Assembly (NCBI GenBank): GCA_013398275.1
Contig: VZSE01014381.1
Span: 124,001-188,000 of the forward strand
Length of the DNA: 64,000 nucleotides
Reading direction: 5' to 3'
DNA from: Promerops cafer
Taxonomy: Eukaryota > Chordata > Aves > Passeriformes > Nectariniidae
Part shown: positions 38,039-49,860 of the stretch, piece after piece
Layout of the letters: each line of letters opens with the position of its first letter
Numbering within the stretch: the first letter of the stretch is position 1
Translations under genes and position numbers: made by a program
The notes under the pieces: generated by a model
Told to the model about the DNA's origin: nothing
The model's database searches: none
The model's input: only the letters and a program-made list of their open reading frames with translations

Positions 38039-41000
38039 GTATGTGTGCCTATATTTTTGTACATCCTACATAATTTCTAATGTTTGTTGATAATACAATC
38101 CCACTGTTTGGTTAAACAGGCCAGTTCTGATTTTATCTATTATTCATTGCATTATCTCTATCATCCATCAGACTATTTTTAATATCTCGCAGAGAAGATT
38201 ACCACCACCAAATGTATGCTTATTAAACAGGCCTTTTGATTTTATCCTTCTCTAATAGCTTTTGGGGTATTTGCTGTGCTGAACAGTTTAATGATAGTTT
38301 AATAGAGCTCTTCCAGGCTTACTTTCTCTGCTATGAAATTCTTCAGTATAATGTTCCTGGCTTTGTATTTTCATCCATGTGCACAAAAAGATACAATGTC
38401 TCCTCAACAATGCTCCAAGATCGTTTAGAAGTCCAGAAGAACTTTGAGAGAAGTAAAAGGACAAGCTGAACAGTGTGTGCCTATAGGACAAAAAGAATTT
38501 GAATGCCTGAGCAATTGGAGAGCAATTCTGCCTCGAGTAGTTACACACATCCCAGCTCACCGCTGTGAAAATGTGTTTATTCAGATGCAGCAGAATCCCC
38601 AACACACAGGAGTAGCATGAATGATCACAGATAACCAATTTGTTATCCAGCAGTGCTGTGTCTTTGCATTACAGCAGCTTGGGTTGGCACAGGACAGGTG
38701 AGTCAGAGAGGAACAAAGCGTTGCTCCACCAACCTGTTCTAATCTGGTATTTCTTTTTTGTAAAGCAATGAACAGTAGCAGGGGAACAGTTTACACCCAG
38801 AAGTTAAGTTAGCATGGGCTACAAACCTTTCTGCTTAGGAACACAGTAGGAAAAATGTAGAAACAATATTTTCATGTTTGTTTTCTCCTGATGTGGGTTG
38901 GATTTGAGCCACTAGTTCTGATTTTCCATATAAATCACCATGCCCCCTTTGGACAAAGCTAGAAATAGTGAGATATAAACATATGAAGTAAAAGCTATCA
39001 AAGCAGTTTAATCCTGCTCGGTCCACCCTTTGCCATAGGGGTAGCATTTGTCCTGTAAAAAGTTGATTTCCATAGGCTTTTATTTATTTTTTCCAAGTTT
39101 ACAACCCTGAATTTCATCTTTGGAATTGTATGTTTTTAAACAGAATAGATTTTCTCATCTATGTCACACAAACATTAGTTATATGTCTAGTTTTTCCTTA
39201 ATTCTTTACATTATGGGTTACAGAAATCAATAACTGTAATGGTTACATTTTCACAAAAAAAAAAAAAAAATTGGATGTTAAGGGTTGTTCCTGTGGAACT
39301 TGGTGTCTCTCTTGATAATTGTGTTGTTATGGAAAACCACTGACAGTGAAATGTATCCACAGATCTATTCAATAGTATAATTTTTTAATTTAGAAGTCTT
39401 TCAGAGTTAAGACAGCAGATCTTTTATAGTAGAAAACCTGAATATGAGGTTGGCCTCATAAGGCTGGACATGCTGATCTCCTGAAAATAAAAACTGTGCG
39501 AGGTGAAGAGTCTCTTTTAGATACAAGTTTATGGAAGGGAAAGATGAAAATCTCAATGTAATAGTCATGGAAAACAAAATGCCATGAAGAATTAGGTGTA
39601 TGAGCTATTTATAGGAAATGTAAATTAAGAAATATAGTCATGATTCTTTGAATTTTTGAACTTCTGAACTTTCTGAATTTCTATGTTTTATCCCAAACCA
39701 TAGATCTTGTTTTCTAATATTTCAACCAATTAATATTGTTAACTTTCCAGACTCCCTGAAAGGAGAATATGTCTTTCTTACCTTGACTAAAGCAGTGATA
39801 GGGTCAAAAAAGGGTGTTGGGAGTGGATAGTTCTTTAAAATAAAATCTATATGGAGACAGACTGGTGAGATCAGAACTGTAAACTTAGAAGGGTAACTGA
39901 AAGAAAAGGCATAGTTGTATGCACACTGGTGATTATTGGGGCAAAGAATTGTTTTGGAACTGAACATTTCTCTTTATCATTTCTCATATTACAAGCACAA
40001 GAAAAACAGGCACAGTACTTCAAAACTATAAATAGAAGCATTGTTTTTTAAAAGAAAGCATATTATTGGAATATATTGAACATGATAAAACAAAATACCA
40101 AGCCCAAAAGCTTTGCATAATTTCACAAACAAAAGTAGGAATAGACAGATAACATTTAGATAATCACTCTTTTATATATTTTGAGAAAAGGAAACATAGT
40201 TTCACATTTCACTATATTATCTAAACACAAACTACTGGAAGCTAAAAATATATCACCTTTGGGCTAATAATCACATTATGAACTTTTGCATGACAGTTTA
40301 TAGCACTTCAGAAACATTTTTTCCAGTAATATCAAAAAGGAGTTCGTGACCAACCTACAGATCATTTAATATGATAAATGATGAGTGACAATAAACACTA
40401 ATATTTGTGTTAAAAGTAGAAAAATATGGTTTAGTGTCCATCTTCACACACAATTCTTTGGTTATGCTAGCAACGGCTCACAGCTGCTCATTTGTGGGAA
40501 TATTTGAGGCCATGGATTTCAGTCAGTGAGTGTGACATGATCTCTGTGTCACATTTTGTAGACAGCTATGGAAAAGGAAGGAGTATGGTTACACCGTCTG
40601 TAGGATTACAGTACAGACAGAAGTGTGGTTTGATTTAAAGGACTAGGTATGTACTTGCCAGAAAATGGGTTAGAAGATTTGACTCTGCTCTCTGTTCAGC
40701 ATACTGTTAGATGCTGTGGTGAGTGAATTACTGTTTCTTGTGTGTCTGTTTTCAAATGTGTATCTATCTGCCCAGCTGGGTGACAGTACTCACAACTGTG
40801 AAAATTACACATGCGGTTGTAAATTTCCATAATTACTAGCTGCAAATAAATTTAAGAATATTTTATGAGGATGTTGCTTATCCCTCTGCTTCAGACTCTG
40901 AACTGGAAATCTTAATTTTCTGAACTTTCTTCTCCTGACCTATCATATCCAGAACCTATATCTTTTATGCTCTAAATATATCTGTAGCTTTGATTACCTT

Positions 41001-41742
41001 TTCTACAGCCTTTATTTCCCTCTACACAGGTTAGTTACCTGCTATTGATAACTGTATTTTTAGGATTAGGCTATTCTGTTTGGGAACAAAAGTTCATTTT
41101 TGTCATAGAGCATTTTTTATTGACTGTAGTGGTAAAAGTCTGAATATCTGCTTGTTACAGTGGTTTTGGTTTGAACAATTTNGCATGCTTGGGTATTTTA
41201 GTATTTCTACACCAATTCATTCTTCAATAAAGAGAATATATGCAAAGACTCTTGTTATTTCACATACTGCAGGATATTTCTTTATGGTGATGGTTGTCTT
41301 CAGGAAAGGTCTCTTTTGTACTTTACTTTTATATCTTTAAGAACAGCAGATAGAAAACTAGAATTTAAGCCATGCATGTAATAAAGGAGCTGAAATGTCA
41401 CAACAAAATGTACTGCTGTTGGCTGTGAACAATGAAATTATGTGGACCTGTGGAAAACAAGTTATGGATTTTCCATACGGCAAATAGCAGAGTCCCATAA
41501 TACATCCTTCATTTAAATGACACACAAAAAATCTGAGCTGGTCTGTGCACCAGTGTGTGACTGAAATCTGAATAAGGCACTTAATGTGCATAGGTCCTTG
41601 AAATCTAATTTGACTTGATATAAAGTGATTACAGTTTCAAAGGGTAATTTTCTCAGATAACATGCAAATTTAGTTGACAGAGCTCCCATGACATGAAATC
41701 ACAGAGGGTTTTATGGAGTACAGCTGACTTAATCTTTTCTAG
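38039..41742 (+). other. RALYL: RALYL intron of about 3.7 kb
   Basis: AT-rich unique sequence without an evident transposon. An A16 run lies at 39255-39270 and a single-N gap at 41182. Confidence 0.7.
39255..39270. repeat. Poly-A run
   Basis: Sixteen consecutive A in an intron; no associated retroposed body recognised. Confidence 0.85.
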
Positions 41743-41906
41743 GTTGTTTGATTACCATGGCCGTGTCCCCCCACCACCCCGTGCAGTGATTCCACTCAAA
41801 CGTCCTCGTGTGGCTGTGACAACAACTCGGAGAGGCAAAGGGGTTTTCTCCATGAAGGGAGCATCACGATCCACTTCAAGTGGGGCTTCTTCCTCAGGAT
41901 CCAAAT
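41743..41906 (+). CDS. RALYL: RALYL coding exon (Pro/Arg/Ser basic region)
   Basis: A 164-bp exon, the acceptor ttttctag ending at 41742 and the donor gtgagt starting at 41907. After completing Arg it encodes 54 full codons starting LFDYHGRVPPPPRAVIPLKR, then PRVAVTTTRRGKGVFSMKG, then a Ser/Gly/Ala-rich linker ending GASSSGSK. The PLKRPR and TTRRGK stretches form a basic patch likely to serve nuclear localisation or RNA contact, by analogy with hnRNP C and RALY. The VPPPPRAVIPLKRPR wording is the most diagnostic family signature in the window. The exon enters after two codon bases and leaves after one, so unlike its two predecessors it cannot be skipped without a frameshift. Confidence 0.96.
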
Positions 41907-44900
41907 GTGAGTTGCTCATATCAGTTGAATATTATTGAAACAATGATCCTAGCAATTTCTGCAAACAGCTTCCACTACATAGCCCTACTGCAGTAATTTC
42001 CTACCCTAAATCTCTGTTTTGAAAAACTGATTTGATTACCAAGGCTTCCAAGCTTTTCCTGCAAGTCAAGGAGCACATTGATGGCATTTTTGAAGGAAAT
42101 TCTTTCAACATTTGACTTGCTCCCTTGGCCTCAGGAAAAGGCTTTTTAAAATCTCCTCTCAACCTGACTGCTCATACACCATGAGATCTTGTGAACTGCT
42201 GGTAATAAAAAAAAAGATAATAATCTTTTTATCAACAGACAGAGGTACATTGATTTCTGTGGAGACTTGAGGGTTGTAAGTAAGCTGGTGGGGGTGGACT
42301 AATGGTGAGGCAGGGGAGACTGGGTTATGTGTACTTTTTTTTATCAGATTCCTTTGAGTGTAGAAAGAGGCAAAATGTCTTTGTCTGTTTTAAAGGAAGT
42401 TCAAAATAGGGTTGGCAACTTGGGCTTATTTAACCCATCTTTAGTGAGCTGGCCCTAGAAGAGCTGATGAGCAATAGGCATTCCCTCCTCCAAGCTCACC
42501 AAGCTCCCCACTCCCTAGTATGTCCTGGGAACTTCATCTTCCTCTTCGTGCATCTTTCAGCACCCACCCGTCTTCCCCTGCCCCTTATGTGGAGTGATAC
42601 TGTCCTTGGACGCGTCACTGGAAGAGGAAGAGAAAGATCAGGTAGGGATCAGATATTAGAAAGAATGAAGGAACTTCAATAAGCCTTTTGCAGTATGAGA
42701 CTGGCCAGCAAAACATCATGCTGTCTTACCAGGAAGTAAGTGAACCCATCAACAGTACATCTTACTGCCAGAGGAGTTAATTTTGGCATCAACAGGACTC
42801 GGTCATGTAATCTGTTTGAATAACACATTCAAATCTTACATGCTAGTATCAAACAAAGAAGATGGACCTTGTGAGCCCATTAGGATCTATTCTTGATCCT
42901 ATTGTATGACCTGACGAGATCAAAGACCTTGAGGGAAAACATGTAATAAACATGTAAATGCATGTGACTGGAAAAATGGACACAGCTAAAGATAATGTTG
43001 TACACTCAGGAACAAGGAGGACAAGACATTCCTTGGAAAGGATGATGTTCTGACAGAGGCTCTGTTGCATGTACAGTTAAATCCCTTCCAAGTTTCCAGG
43101 GAATGAATGGGCTGGATGTCCAGTACCACTGACAAGAGCTTTGATGCCTAACACACAGAAAGCTATCTAAATTTAGTTGTCATATTATGAAGCTCACTCA
43201 GACCCTAAGAGGATGTCTGGGAGTAGCAACACTTCCTTTGTTCTCTGGAGGATGAACATGAGTCTAGACATTTTCATACACACCTTGAAGTAACACTTTC
43301 CTCAATACTTTAAGTAATAAATTATGTTTTCTTCTATTGTTTTAAAAGAAAGGATGAAGCTCAAGATCTTCACTTTAGAAAACTTAGAACTTAAATTACT
43401 TTGTTAGTCCTTTTCACTCCTTGGATCTTTGGGTTTTCACACAGTGAATCAAAGCTTTAGTTAGATCTCATTTGTTCATCATTTACTGTTATCTTATCTA
43501 TATGAATATTTAGTAGCATCAGTGCATTCAAATGACTAATTGTCCTAAATTATGCATTAATAAGAATGGGCTTTTTTGATTCACTTTGCCATGAAAAGAG
43601 AGTTTATTTTCAGATAAGTTTTTTTCTATATTTTTCTCATTGTCCAGAACAAGAATAACTAAAATTCTTCTAGAGAGCTGAGGATCTTAGTATTTGTATC
43701 CCAACAAATGTCAAGAAAACTCTCACCCAGAAATCTGAATTTCCATTGTAGTGAATGAGACAGAGAATATTACATTAACATACAGATATTTGTTCCTCTG
43801 AACTACTGAAAAATTTGCTTTATTTCTTCTGCATTTCAAAAAATGCTTTGGAATACTGTGTCAGGACTTAAATAATGCATAGCATAGATTATAGGATTCA
43901 ACCCCAGTCCAAGTATCCACAGCCACTTGCGTGCAGAGAGAGATTTCCAAAACACTGCAAAATATGGCAAATATTGCAGAAACTGTAAATTATTTAAAGG
44001 AAGTGCAATCAGGAGTGTTCAGATCCAGACAGTGTTATGCCCCAGTGGAGGTATCCTTCAATGTATTCAGGTGTGATCTGAATTCTAAAAGTGTCAGTCT
44101 TAGAGCTCCAGGTGACAAGATCATCCTTGGATCCAGCTCTTTAACTGAAGGGAGAGCTGCAAGATGCACCACTGAAAACATGGGCTGACATTTTGACCTT
44201 TGTTTGGTTTCTAGCCTCAATTCATTACAATCACAACTGGAAAAAAAATGCAGAGATTTTAATTGTGATTAAATAAATTTCACAAAATATTCCTTCTGCA
44301 TGCAGTGCATCTTTAAAAGGAGCCACACACCCAGAATGCAGATTTTCATGCTTAATTTTCCCATAGAATTACTTCCCTTTTCGTCAGTTCCAGTCAACCC
44401 ATCATAAATGTAGAAACATGATTTTGTTGACTTGGACAGGAATGTATTCAGCTTATTGTAAGACCTTTATCAGAGAAATAGTGGAGCCATTCCCTTAGAA
44501 CTTTAATTTGGAAAGTAGTGAAGGTATGTTTTGCAACTTCCTTTGCCATTTTCTTGGAAAAGTTGGTTATATTGAATTGTGGGAGGAAGCAATTTAATAT
44601 TTTGTAGCCCCTCACTCTACACTGCTAATCTGAACCCCTTGAACTAATGCACTGTCAATTCTAATGTTAATTTATTGTTAGATAAATAAAGGATTTCTTC
44701 AATAAGGAGAAACATAGTTCATGGGAAGGAAGCTATTTTGAGTTTAATGAAATGTAAGACCATAAAACACCTTAATTGCAAGTTTAGAATTAACAATGTC
44801 AAAATGGTATTGACTATGCTTGGAAGATTTCACCCCCATATAGCAGATATATATAGAGACCTTTCAGATGTAAGTAGAAATCTCATAGATATAACTCTTC

Positions 44901-46159
44901 ACACTCAGACTGGATCCAGAAAATGAACCTATACATGTCACATTAAAGGTCAGAACACAGGAGACCCCTAAGCGAAATCACCAGAATCAAAAGGACTCAC
45001 TTCAGAAAAACACACATCCAAAGGCAGAAGTTTATTGTTGCACAAAGATATTAGAAAAAAGTAGTATCAAAAATGCCTTGCTCATTGATGAGCACATTGC
45101 AAAAATAATATCTGCCAGCACAATAAACTCCTGTTTGACCAAAAAAGTTACAATATGTGTTTTAAATCTGCTTCCAAAGAATAAAATATGTTAGGAAGAT
45201 TTGATTTCTTTCCTAAATCCATAATTTTTCCAGGAACTGTTATCAATATCTTTTTAACTCCAAAGACTAGAAAAACATAAATCAGCATTTCCAAATTACC
45301 AGAAGTAACTCACAAAATTAAACATGTTGGTGGGTAAATCACACGTGGCAGTTCTTCATGTTAATGGCATGAAGCAGTACATTCAAATTGCTATTTAGAA
45401 CTGTGAAGAGCTCACTTTTTATTACAATGTAGAAATTGAAATGCTCAAGAGTATGCACTTTCATTTTACACATCTGAAATCAGGAGGAAAATATTAATCA
45501 AATCTTTTATATTATGTGTGCTTGAAATTAAGGAGTAGACACTAAAGACGTTAAAATATTTATTGAATTATGTATTTGAATGAATTAATTTTGACTCATA
45601 GACTTTATATTTAGCTTCATCAGCTGATCCATTTTTCAGTCATATCTAAAGTAATAAAATATGATAAAATATTTTATATTAAACATGAAGGGCTTAGTTA
45701 AAAATACATGACATTTCTTCCCAAAGAAATCTGAATCATGCTTTGTGGATGAATCAATTTGAAGTTACAGCAAAAAATGTTTAACAAATATATCTGTAGT
45801 TCAACAGTAGCACTTTCATTTTTAAAAATGCGATTGACCTTAATTTTATACCTCTTACAATGTGCTGGATGTGGCTGTCTCCTTTGGTGTTACCTGCTTC
45901 AATGAAAGATGAATTCTAGAAGGCCACAAAGAGCTAGAAAGGGTCACTGAACCAAATTCCTTACTCTTGCAAGTAGCAGCATCATCTAATCCTTTAAGAT
46001 ACATCTTAAAAGTAGCTAGGGTTTTGTTTCTTTCTGTTTCTTGTAATTTCCAGCTTAGTTTGTTTCTCATTTGTTCATATACTTTTTTTGTTCCAACACT
46101 GTCTTAGCATAAAAGTGTTGTTTCTTTTTACCTTTCTTTGTCTTCAGCAAACAATAAAA

Positions 46160-46735
46160 AACTCTTCTGTCATACTAAAGGCTTTCCATTTTTATGGTCA
46201 TCTTCACAGCTGTTCTCCACATGGACCCACTAGAATTCAGTGGTTCAACCTGCACTTACCAGGTCCTCACACAAAGACAATGCACTTCTCCATCTTTAGC
46301 AATGCATCATCTGACACACCCTAGCACTGCATTTTCCTTCTCATGGTTGCATATAGTGATAGTCTATTATCAACTCAAGGATAATTCTGTCACTGTCTTT
46401 TTCTGCTGATGAGCCTTGGTGCTAAAAGTAGGACTTCTGTTGTTAAGTGTAGTTTTTTTTTTTTTCTTCTGTGAAATCTCATCATTTTTTCTAACTTAAC
46501 ATTACTTAAAATCACCAGACCTCTTCTTCCGTTCCAGTTTACTCTGAATAGGTGATATCTTTCAATGTCATGTCATCAGCAAATTTCACCTGTTTATTTA
46601 CATTTTTGCATCAGAGTTGTTGAAGATATTTAGCCATTACTAATTTCATTAGTAATTATTCTCCCTTTCAATATGTGCATTTCTGTTATCTGCTGTCATC
46701 TATTTATCTGTTAATTGGGAAAAAAATCCCAAAGA
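46160..46735 (-). mobile_element. Old CR1/L3-like LINE fragment, minus strand
   Basis: Plus-strand phrases 'attcagtggttcaacctgca', 'cttaccaggtcctcacacaa', 'caccctagcactgcattttc' and 'tgtcatcagcaaattt' match, in reverse orientation, the region before the 3' end of old CR1/L3-type LINEs. Divergence is high, so the borders are approximate. Confidence 0.6.
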
Positions 46736-46984
46736 GTAAATTACTTTATTTTCCTACTCTCTTGCACAAAAGCAGATGAACAGATATTTTGGACACATGC
46801 AGCTCTGGTGTCATGTTTACCAACAGCTTTATTTCTTGCCTGAAATCAATTTAAAAAATACATGTTGTTTTAAAGGAGAATTTATATACTCAAAACAGGA
46901 CACCTGGAGCACAGAATTTATAATCTTTACATTTTATCCTTGCCATAACAGTGCTTTAAAAGCTGAAGTTCTTCCCAACTGCTA

Positions 46985-47281
46985 TCACAGACTCTCAGAA
47001 TGGTTGAGTTTGGAAGGCACCCCTGGAGCTCCTCTGGTGCAAGTGCCCTGCAAAGCAAATTTCCCAGGACTGTGTCTGACCACATCTAGGGGAAGAAAAA
47101 ATAAAATTCTCATGTTTAGATGCAATTTCACATGGTTTAATTTATGCCAAATGTCTTTGGTGTATCAGTGGGGTCTGCTGAGAAGAGTCTGGCTTTGTCT
47201 TCTTCATTCCCTGCTGTACTGGGAAGCCCAGAGGTGGGCACAGTGCTTCAGATGTAGCCTCACAAGTGCTGGGTAGAGTGG
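46985..47281 (-). mobile_element. CR1 LINE 3' part, minus strand, interrupted by an LTR
   Basis: Opens with 'agaatggttgagtttggaag' and 'cccaggactgtgtctgacca', typical CR1 3' sequence read backwards. It ends with 'ctcacaagtgctgggtagag', a CR1 segment further upstream in the element. A likely continuation, 'tggctcatgctcaactt', appears just after the LTR at about 48080-48130. The LTR therefore inserted into this CR1. Confidence 0.85.
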
Positions 47282-47642
47282 TGTGCTGGGTTTGGCTGGG
47301 GCAGAGTCAATTTTCTTCTCAGTAGCTACTATGGGGCTGTGTTGTGAATTTGTGCTGGAAACGGTGTTGATGACACAGGGATGTTTCAGTTACTGCTGAG
47401 CTTACACAAAGTCCTCTCTGCTTCACCCCACCCATGAGCAGGATGGAGTGCACAAGCAACTGGGAGGGGACACACCTGGGACAGGTGACCCCAGATGGCC
47501 AAAGGGATGTTCCAGACCATGGTATCATCTTCAACAATAAATAAGGGGAAGGTTGGCCAGGGCTTGTTCAGGGCAGCTGTCAGTTGGTGTTTTCATTTGC
47601 ATTGCTTTTATTTCTTGGACTTTATTTCTTCCTCTGTTGTTT

Positions 47643-47685
<43 letters not shown>

Positions 47686-48068
47686 TACTACTACTATTAT
47701 TATTACTATTATTATTACTGTTGTCATCATGATTATATTGTATTTCAATTAATAAACTGTTCTTATCTCAACCTATAAGTTTTCTCACTTTTACCTTCCT
47801 TATCTTCTTTCCCCCATCCTTCTGGGTGTTGGAGGGAAGTGAGCAACTCTGTGGTNTTATTATTATTACTACTACTATTATTATTACTATTATTATTACT
47901 GTTGTCATCATGATTATATTGTATTTCAATTAATAAACTGTTCTTATCTCAACCTATAAGTTTTCTCACTTTTACCTTCCTTATCTTCTTTCCCCCATCC
48001 TTCTGGGTGTTGGAGGGAAGTGAGCAACTCTGTGGTGCTTAGTTGCTAGATGCAGTTAAACTGTTACA
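47282..48068 (+). mobile_element. ERVL-like solo LTR, plus strand, length inflated by a contig seam
   Basis: Begins 'tgtgctgggtttggctgggg' and ends 'gcagttaaactgttaca'. It has family features such as 'gacaggtgacccca', an AATAAA signal at 47751-47756 followed by 'ctcaacctataagttttctc', and 'ggtgcttagttgctag' near the end. The N at 47856 is followed by a repeat of the preceding 180 bp. Removing the redundancy gives an LTR of about 606 bp. The 5 bases on each side (agtgg and aggaa) do not form a clear target duplication. No retroviral genes adjoin it. Confidence 0.85.
47646..47720. repeat. ATT/ACT trinucleotide array within the LTR
   Basis: A run of ATT units followed by four ACT, three ATT, one ACT and further ATT. 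The duplicate copy at about 48648-48722 differs by having three ACT and one more ATT, so the copies are near-identical but not exact. Long Ile- or Tyr-only frames here are artefacts of the repeat. Confidence 0.95.
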
Positions 48069-48403
48069 AGGAAAAGATCTGGCTCATGCTCAACTTATTT
48101 TTCATCAGGGTCCTTCATAATTTGTCTTTGGTAGTTGCTGCTTACTACAGAAATACTCACTACACTATAATTGAGAGTGGAATTTCTCTAGGAGAAAAAT
48201 TTTGAAGACTTGTACAATCCTCTGCAAGGTAAAACAATAAGCAATTCAAATAATTACACCATCACAATGTTGGAAACAGAGTGAAAGTTTGGAACTTGTG
48301 CAGACTGGTTGAGATTTTTTTCTTTTTTCTTTCAGTCCCTTTTAGTGTTAACTTGAAGCAAATGACTCTATGATCATGGAATCATAGAAAAATTTAGATT
48401 GGN

Positions 48404-48644
48404 TTACACAAAGTCCTCTCTGCTTCACCCCACCCATGAGCAGGATGGAGTGCACAAGCAACTGGGAGGGGACACACCTGGGACAGGTGACCCCAGATGG
48501 CCAAAGGGATGTTCCAGACCATGGTATCATCTTCAACAATAAATAAGGGGAAGGTTGGCCAGGGCTTGTTCAGGGCAGCTGTCAGTTGGTGTTTTCATTT
48601 GCATTGCTTTTATTTCTTGGACTTTATTTCTTCCTCTGTTGTTT

Positions 48645-48690
<46 letters not shown>

Positions 48691-49223
48691 TACTACTATT
48701 ATTATTACTATTATTATTACTGTTGTCATCATGATTATATTGTATTTCAATTAATAAACTGTTCTTATCTCAACCTATAAGTTTTCTCACTTTTACCTTC
48801 CTTATCTTCTTTCCCCCATCCTTCTGGGTGTTGGAGGGAAGTGAGCAACTCTGTGGTGCTTAGTTGCTAGATGCAGTTAAACTGTTACAAGGAAAAGATC
48901 TGGCTCATGCTCAACTTATTTTTCATCAGGGTCCTTCATAATTTGTCTTTGGTAGTTGCTGCTTACTACAGAAATACTCACTACACTATAATTGAGAGTG
49001 GAATTTCTCTAGGAGAAAAATTTTGAAGACTTGTACAATCCTCTGCAAGGTAAAACAATAAGCAATTCAAATAATTACACCATCACAATGTTGGAAACAG
49101 AGTGAAAGTTTGGAACTTGTGCAGACTGGTTGAGATTTTTTTCTTTTTTCTTTCAGTCCCTTTTAGTGTTAACTTGAAGCAAATGACTCTATGATCATGG
49201 AATCATAGAAAAATTTAGATTGG
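48404..49223. repeat. Redundant copy of the LTR and flank (assembly duplication)
   Basis: The sequence after the N at 48403 restarts at the text of 47402 with a constant offset of 1002 bp. It repeats the LTR 3' part, its AATAAA and its right flank. The piece 47857-48402 between the two Ns is wholly contained in 48678-49223. See the finding on contig seams. Confidence 0.95.
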
Positions 49224-49860
49224 AAAAGACCTCCAGATCGTCCAGTTCAGCCTTTAGCTGCTCACCACCTTGTCAACTAGACCATAGCACTAAATGTCAG
49301 ACAGTAGTTTTTTGAACACCTCCAGAGAGGGTGACTCCCTAGGCAGTAATTTCCAATGTTTAACAACCATTTTCAAAAAGAAATTACTTCTAACATCCAA
49401 CCTGAACCTCCCCAGGTGCAGCTTGAGGCTATGTCCTCTTGCCCTATCATTAGTTGTCTGGAAGAAGTGGACACCTCCCACCTATCTACAACCTCCTTTC
49501 AGTTTGTTGTAGAGAGTGATAAGGTCTCCCCCAAGCCTCCTTTCCTCCAGGCTTAACAACCCCAACTCCCTTAAACCCAGAATTACCTCCTAGACCTTTC
49601 ACCAGCCTCATTGCCTTCTCTGCCCTTCTCTGGACACTCTCCAGCACCTGAGTCTTTCTTCAATTGAGGTGCTTAGAACTGGACACAGCACTCAAGGTGT
49701 CTCACCAGTGCTGAGTAGAGTGACAATGACTGCCCTAGTCGTGCTGGCCACACTGTTGCTGATACAGGCCAGGATGCCATTGGCCATCTTGGCCACCTGG
49801 GCACACACTGGCTCATGTTCAGTCATCTGTTGCCCAGCACCTCCTTGCCCTTTTCCAATG
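49186..49860 (-). mobile_element. CR1 LINE 3' end, minus strand
   Basis: The minus-strand translation at 49290-49420 contains GRFRLDVRSNFFLKMVVKHW, then LLPRESPSLEVFKKLL, the well-known C-terminal CR1 ORF2 text. On the plus strand, 'aaaagacctccagatcgtcc', 'ctctggacactctccagcac' and 'tggacacagcactcaaggtg' run in the expected reversed order. Sequence beyond about 49860 no longer resembles CR1. Confidence 0.93.

Noticed and set aside
46776..47276. 166-codon open frame, plus strand
   Set aside because: Its second half is reverse-oriented CR1 sequence and the rest is AT-rich intron. Not a gene.
47495..48780. Poly-Ile and poly-Tyr open frames
   Set aside because: They are translations of the ATT/ACT array within the LTR and are duplicated by the assembly error.
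47282..48889. Two LTRs as evidence of a full provirus or a tandem LTR pair
   Set aside because: The second copy also repeats the host flank and follows an N, so it is an assembly duplicate, not a second LTR.
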